A stretch of DNA of 9,972 bases, taken from positions 1-9,972 of the forward strand of contig JAOUNC010000064.1 in assembly GCA_029881175.1 (NCBI GenBank), in the 5' to 3' direction. The stretch comes from Nitrospirota bacterium. GTDB lineage: Bacteria > Nitrospirota > Nitrospiria > Nitrospirales > UBA8639. The notes beneath the pieces are model-generated. The model was not told the DNA's origin. It made no database searches and saw nothing but the letters and a program-made list of their open reading frames with translations. Position numbers and translations under genes: made by a program. How positions within the stretch are numbered: position 1 is the first letter of the stretch; each line of letters begins with the position of its first letter. Of this stretch, positions 6,967 through 9,972 are shown piece after piece.

Positions 6967-7212
6967 TTAAGAATGGACATGGACATCAACCACCTGTGTG
7001 CTTAGAGCTTCTGCTTCCTGGCCTAGTCCGGTGCCCGCCGACGTGTGTTCAACCGATATGGCCGAAAAGGGAATAAGGGTAATGCGTTTACACCGTCTGC
7101 ATTTCAACTCGATCCCATTTTTTCGCAAAATGGCCATGAGTTGACCGCAATGACAACGAGTCTCAGAGAGGGAAGAAGGCTCCTTCTGTTCGGGTGTGGA
7201 GTATGGCTTCAT
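6967..7212 (-). CDS. Small four-cysteine zinc-ribbon protein (Com-like), 81 residues
   Basis: RCHCGQLMAILRKNGIELKC is followed by RRCKRITLIPF: Cys20, Cys22, Cys38 and Cys41, a CxC-x15-CxxC knuckle. The pattern of a paired Cys, a short beta hairpin reading GIELKC, and a basic CxxC resembles the Com/zinc-binding translational-regulator family of phage Mu and its bacterial relatives. That points to nucleic-acid binding but does not prove it. The N-terminus is Ser/Glu-rich and the C-terminus ends in VDVHVHS with no predicted structure. The start at 7210-7212 has a weak ribosome site. It precedes the porin by 80 bp on the same strand and probably shares its promoter, so it could regulate porin translation. 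A spurious call is unlikely given the four spaced Cys. Confidence 0.72.
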   Translation of the reverse strand: MKPYSTPEQKEPSSLSETRCHCGQLMAILRKNGIELKCRRCKRITLIPFSAISVEHTSAGTGLGQEAEALSTQVVDVHVHS

Positions 7213-7246
7213 CGTTTGATTAAATCCGGGTTTTTTATTTTGAAAT

Positions 7247-7261
7247 TGAGAACTATTATTA
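7247..7261. promoter_or_regulatory. Fur-like box at the zinc ribbon-porin promoter
   Basis: TGAGAACTATTATTA matches 11 of 14 scored positions of the 7-1-7 Fur consensus. It overlaps the likely -10 region of the predicted promoter, 35 bases ahead of the zinc-ribbon start. The match is by eye in AT-rich DNA. Confidence 0.42.
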
Positions 7262-7288
7262 TTAATGAAATGGGCATGGTTTTGTCAA
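7258..7288 (-). promoter_or_regulatory. Predicted promoter of the zinc ribbon-porin operon
   Basis: A consensus TTGACA (7283-7288, minus strand) is followed, after 19 bases, by AATAAT (7258-7263, five of six), or by TAATAA one base nearer. The -35 is perfect and the spacing slightly long. Confidence 0.45.
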
Positions 7289-7295
7289 TCGCTTA

Positions 7296-7658
7296 ATCAA
7301 TATTTATCAGAGCATAAATGGCCTGAGGTGTTTTTGTGAGGGCAGTCTTCCTAAACCTCATGAAAAGCATGCGTAGGTTCTTCAACGGATTGCGCCCTAC
7401 GTGACCAAAAAAGATTCGCAATCATGACGAAGTGGCGAGTAGAATAGTTTCATCGATAAAGGAAGTCTGTGCGCAAAATCGACGAAATACTGGACATCGG
7501 CGGAGGATCCGGTTCATGAAGAAGCTCTCCCTTTGTTTAGTTGAGAGGGGAGGTAATAAGAAAAGCCAACGTTGGTATGGTTGATAACTATTTATTTCAT
7601 TTGTTGTAGTGGAAAAGAAAAACCCTCACCAATAATTTGAGAGGAGATTTATTACCGA
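7296..7658. other. Intergenic leader ahead of ppk2
   Basis: About 360 bases between the predicted porin-operon promoter and ppk2. It contains a 10-bp palindrome CCAACGTTGG (7566-7575) and one small frame with a ribosome site (7516-7584), listed separately. TTGATA (7581-7586) could be a -35 for ppk2, but no good -10 follows at the right distance. I see no other gene or RNA structure. Confidence 0.5.
7516..7584 (+). CDS. Possible 22-residue small peptide (MKKLSLCL start) upstream of ppk2
   Basis: GGAGG (about 7502-7506) lies 9 bases before an ATG whose 22-codon frame begins MKKLSLCLVERGG and ends at 7584. It could be a leader peptide for ppk2, a remnant of a signal-peptide gene, or chance. No family is recognised. 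Confidence 0.2.
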   Translation: MKKLSLCLVERGGNKKSQRWYG

Positions 7659-8552
7659 ATGCCCATTAATAAAAAGCTGAATACTGTGCCCATTACCAAG
7701 GAGGCTCTAACGTTAACGGCGGAAGATCTCGCCGAACTGACGTCCAAGCAGGGACTGATCAAACTCCTCAAGTCAAAAAATATCAGCTCTAAGAATGCTT
7801 TACGAGTTTTGCGCTATGAAACAGAATTACGACAATTACAAGTTGAATTGGTGAAATTACAGCGAGATGTCCAGCTCACGGGACGACGCGTGGTCATTAT
7901 TTTTGAAGGCCGGGATGCGGCTGGAAAAGGGGGCGCGATTCGACGATTTACTGAGCATCTGAATCCACGGTCCATGAGAGTGGTGGCCCTACCTAAACCT
8001 ACTGAGGTGGAAAAAGGGCAATGGTATTTTCAACGGTACGTTAAGCCTCTTCCCAATCCTGGAGAAATCGCCTTCTTTGATCGCAGTTGGTACAACCGGG
8101 CGGTTGTTGAGCCCGTTATGAATTTTTGCACCAAGGTGCAGCATCAAACTTTTATGCAACAGGTTCCTGAATTCGAACATATGCTCTATGAAGACAACAT
8201 TGAAATCATCAAGTTCTGGTTCTCCATTTCCAAAGACGAACAGGCACGTCGCTTTAAAGGCCGAGTCAATAATCCCTTGAAACAGTGGAAGATCAGTCCT
8301 GTTGATGATAAAGCACAAGAGAATTGGGATTTGTACACCATGTACAAAGAAGAAATGTTCAGTAAGACGCATACCTCCTACTCCCCATGGATTATCGTCA
8401 AGGCAAACAACAAAATGAAGGCCAGGCTGGAGGCCATTCGCCATGTCTTGAATACCCTTCCGTATAAAGGCAAGGGTGATGCTCCAGTGAACCTCCATCC
8501 TGATCCCGCTATTGTTTTACGATTTCATCGTAAGAGCAAGGCAGTTGACTAA
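7659..8552 (+). CDS. ppk2: Polyphosphate kinase 2 (PPK2), 297 residues
   Basis: PPK2 enzymes transfer phosphate between polyphosphate and nucleoside diphosphates or monophosphates in the cytoplasm, usually making NDP or NTP at polyphosphate's expense. The Walker A loop GRDAAGKGG (84-92, Lys90) and the Walker B region FFDRSWYNRA (139-148, Asp141) are intact. The lid region SKDEQARRFKGR (191-202) follows, then DDKAQENWDLYTMY and a final TSYSPWIIVKANNK. A single P-loop domain of about 300 residues is the normal one-domain length. Class I (ADP/GDP use) is likely from the one-domain length and N-terminal helical region, but class cannot be settled by eye. The ATG is preceded by GAGAGGAG about 12 bases upstream, longer than ideal. 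The apbE gene follows 103 bp later with its own predicted promoter, so co-transcription is not required. Confidence 0.95.
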   Translation: MPINKKLNTVPITKEALTLTAEDLAELTSKQGLIKLLKSKNISSKNALRVLRYETELRQLQVELVKLQRDVQLTGRRVVIIFEGRDAAGKGGAIRRFTEHLNPRSMRVVALPKPTEVEKGQWYFQRYVKPLPNPGEIAFFDRSWYNRAVVEPVMNFCTKVQHQTFMQQVPEFEHMLYEDNIEIIKFWFSISKDEQARRFKGRVNNPLKQWKISPVDDKAQENWDLYTMYKEEMFSKTHTSYSPWIIVKANNKMKARLEAIRHVLNTLPYKGKGDAPVNLHPDPAIVLRFHRKSKAVD

Positions 8553-8587
8553 TTCCTTCTCGAAGCTATGGGAAAATGCGGTGAATG

Positions 8588-8615
8588 TTGGGGGAAAGAT
8601 TGTAACGCGTATAAT
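8588..8615 (+). promoter_or_regulatory. Predicted promoter of apbE
   Basis: A perfect TATAAT (8610-8615) with TTGGGG (8588-8593) 16 bases upstream, in the ppk2-apbE gap. Transcription would begin near 8622, leaving about 34 nt before the GTG start. The -35 is weak. Confidence 0.45.
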
Positions 8616-8655
8616 TGTGTGTATCACGACTTCTTTCGCACTGAGGAATAGACCC

Positions 8656-9696
8656 GTGGCTCAGCCCATCGATAGACGATCAATTTCATGTCACTTGGGG
8701 TGCATCTTGCTGCTGACTCTTGGCTTATTAGGCGTAACCCCGGGGGTGAGTAATGCCAAAGATGCCATGATCAAGCGGAGTCAATATTTGATGGGTACGA
8801 TTGTGTTTGTGACCGGGGTTGCACCGGAAGAAGACGTGGCCAAGGAAGCGGTGGTTGCGGGCTTGGCAGAAATTCGGCGATTGGAACAACTTATGAGCAC
8901 TTGGATCCCGACGAGTGAACTCTCTCAGGTGAATGCCGCTGCGGGAAAGCGTCCGGTTCATGTGAGCCAGGAAAATATGGAACTTCTCAAGGCCTCATTG
9001 CGCATGGCCACCCTGACGGAAGGCGGATTCAATATCGCGGTGGGCCCGGCCGTCGCCGCATGGGATGTGAGTCAGGAGGGGAGAATTCCTTCACAGGAAG
9101 AATTAGATGCCGTTCGTCCCTTCACCTCTCTTGCAAATATTGAATTAAATGAACAAGCCGGCACTATTTTTCTTAAACGTGCGGGTATGCAGATTGATGT
9201 AGGAGGTATTGGAAAAGGTTTTGCTGCAGATTTGGCTGTCGAGGTGATGAAAGCCTCAGGGGCCACGGCGGGTGTTGTGGCACTATCAGGAGATATCAGA
9301 ACATTTGGCCGCATGCCGGATCAGGAGCAGTTTGTCTTTGGCATTCAACATCCCCGAAAAGAAGAAGGGCAAATCTTAGGCCGCCTCGCATTGGAAAATG
9401 AAGCCGTTTCGACCGCCGGGGATTATCAACGGTTTATCATGAAAGACGGGATTCGATACCACCATATTCTGGATCCCACAACGCTTCAGCCAGCCCGAGG
9501 CTGTCAAAGTGTCACGGTCATTGCCAAAGACGGCGTCATGGCTGATGGCTTAGATACTGGGCTTTTTGTGATGGGCTCAGAAAAAGGCATGGCCCTCATT
9601 GAATCTTTGCCTGATGTCGAAGGAGTCATGGTGAACGCGCAAGGGGAAGTGATGATTTCCTCTGGTCTTAAATTTCGGTTGCGATTAGAGCCCTAA
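8656..9696 (+). CDS. apbE: ApbE: FAD:protein FMN transferase (346 residues, GTG start)
   Basis: ApbE cleaves FAD and attaches FMN to a Thr or Ser of exported flavoproteins such as NqrC, RnfG and FMN_bind proteins. The GTG at 8656 is chosen because GAGGAA (8643-8648) lies 7 bases ahead and the first 34 residues form a signal peptide (ILLLTLGLLGVTPGVSNA, cleavage after Ala34). An upstream ATG frame from 8512 would overlap ppk2 and add 48 residues with no ribosome site. Family blocks in order: YLMGT (44-48), GGFNIAVGPAVAAWD (123-137), IDVGGIGKGFAAD (180-192), ALSGDIRTFG (209-218), AVSTAGDYQRF (250-260), RYHHILDPTT (267-276) and VMADGLDTGLFVMG (294-307). Asp297 and Thr301 fit the Mg-binding D-x-x-x-T. 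The Asp usual in GAFDITVGP is Asn126. It sits in the periplasm beside the FMN_bind protein at 4053-4742, its likely client. Confidence 0.94.
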   Translation: MAQPIDRRSISCHLGCILLLTLGLLGVTPGVSNAKDAMIKRSQYLMGTIVFVTGVAPEEDVAKEAVVAGLAEIRRLEQLMSTWIPTSELSQVNAAAGKRPVHVSQENMELLKASLRMATLTEGGFNIAVGPAVAAWDVSQEGRIPSQEELDAVRPFTSLANIELNEQAGTIFLKRAGMQIDVGGIGKGFAADLAVEVMKASGATAGVVALSGDIRTFGRMPDQEQFVFGIQHPRKEEGQILGRLALENEAVSTAGDYQRFIMKDGIRYHHILDPTTLQPARGCQSVTVIAKDGVMADGLDTGLFVMGSEKGMALIESLPDVEGVMVNAQGEVMISSGLKFRLRLEP

Positions 9697-9787
9697 GAGG
9701 CACATGATGCAGAAATGCCCATGCTATTCATAGTGGTCTTTTGAAAAAAATGGCCATGGTTTGTTTAGTATCTTTTTCGATGTGTCC

Positions 9788-9972
9788 TTAAATAAGCTGA
9801 CGAGGTCCCCAGAGGTTTAACTCTGCCCCCACAAGGTACATTCCCTCACCAATAGCATCCCACCGATCTAGAGCCTCTCGTTCAACGACGAGCCGCTATA
9901 ACAAAGAAGTCGTAGTATACATGGTACCGTAGGCTAAAAATGCCAGGCCTGCCAAGGCTGTCTCGAAGGGAG
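9788..9972 (-). pseudogene. C-terminal end of a membrane-protein gene, interrupted by an in-frame TAG (partial at right edge)
   Basis: From the window edge, one minus-strand frame reads LAGLAFLAYGTMYTTTSLL, a hydrophobic helix typical of a membrane protein, to a TAG at 9896-9898. The same frame continues for 35 more codons, RLVVEREALDRWDAIGEGMY then LVGAELNLWGPRQLI, to TAA at 9788-9790. The downstream segment has the composition of a normal protein and no start codon of its own. A single nonsense mutation, or a sequencing error, would explain it. Alternatively the protein ends at 9896 and the rest is chance. The gene may be intact upstream. The convergent gap to apbE (9697-9787) shows no clear terminator. 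Family not recognised. Confidence 0.45.

Noticed and set aside
7045..7296. 83-residue plus-strand frame
   Set aside because: Antisense to the zinc ribbon and its promoter; the opposite strand has the four-Cys motif.
7581..7600. Possible Fur-like half site ahead of ppk2 (TTGATAACTATT)
   Set aside because: Only the left half fits; the right half matches poorly (about 9 of 14 overall), well below the other three boxes.
8512..8655. Longer ApbE start at 8512 overlapping ppk2 by 41 bases
   Set aside because: No ribosome site, a 48-residue extension before the signal peptide, and a GTG at 8656 with GAGGAA 7 bases ahead.
1..9972. CRISPR array, tRNA, rRNA or complete transposase gene
   Set aside because: No regularly spaced repeats, no cloverleaf or rRNA stretch, and no transposase frame with recognisable catalytic motifs were seen.

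Overview
The window looks like chromosomal DNA of a Gram-negative bacterium, most likely Nitrospirota and probably a Nitrospira relative of moderate GC. The reasons are outer-membrane features (a beta-barrel porin ending in Phe, lipoproteins), a PAS/GAF sensor kinase with an H-D-F-N-N phosphoacceptor, and a short GC-rich block that resembles dispersed repeats I associate with Nitrospira genomes. The taxon is inferred from this style, not from a marker gene. I see no rRNA, tRNA or CRISPR array.

Layout. (1) 1-1988, minus strand: a membrane sensor histidine kinase whose catalytic C-terminus lies beyond the left edge. (2) 1989-3045: about 1 kb without a convincing gene. It holds a GC-rich repeat-like block (about 2520-2712), a 22-bp perfect inverted repeat bracketing 59 nt (2718-2826), and a 19-bp palindrome (2865-2883). 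(3) 3046-5215, minus strand: a small lipoprotein gene, then a compact three-gene operon transcribed in the order lipoprotein (5215-4724), FMN_bind protein with an SGATMS flavinylation motif (4742-4053), and four-helix His-rich membrane protein (4035-3523). Two Fur-like boxes sit on the predicted promoter. (4) 5456-7212, minus strand: a four-cysteine zinc ribbon and an outer-membrane porin, probably one operon, again with a Fur-like box over the predicted promoter and a strong hairpin after the porin. (5) 7659-9696, plus strand: polyphosphate kinase 2, then ApbE (FAD:protein FMN transferase), the enzyme that attaches FMN to proteins such as the FMN_bind protein 4 kb away. (6) Right edge, minus strand: the end of a membrane-protein gene interrupted by an in-frame TAG.

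How the genes may work together. ApbE would flavinylate the exported FMN_bind protein. The four-helix protein, with conserved-looking histidines in and beside its helices, could pass electrons across the inner membrane to that flavin. The porin would admit a small substrate to the periplasm. Because both minus-strand operons carry Fur-like boxes at their predicted promoters, an iron-linked role is the most economical hypothesis, for example periplasmic ferric reduction coupled to uptake. This is inference: the sequence shows the parts and the boxes, not the substrate.
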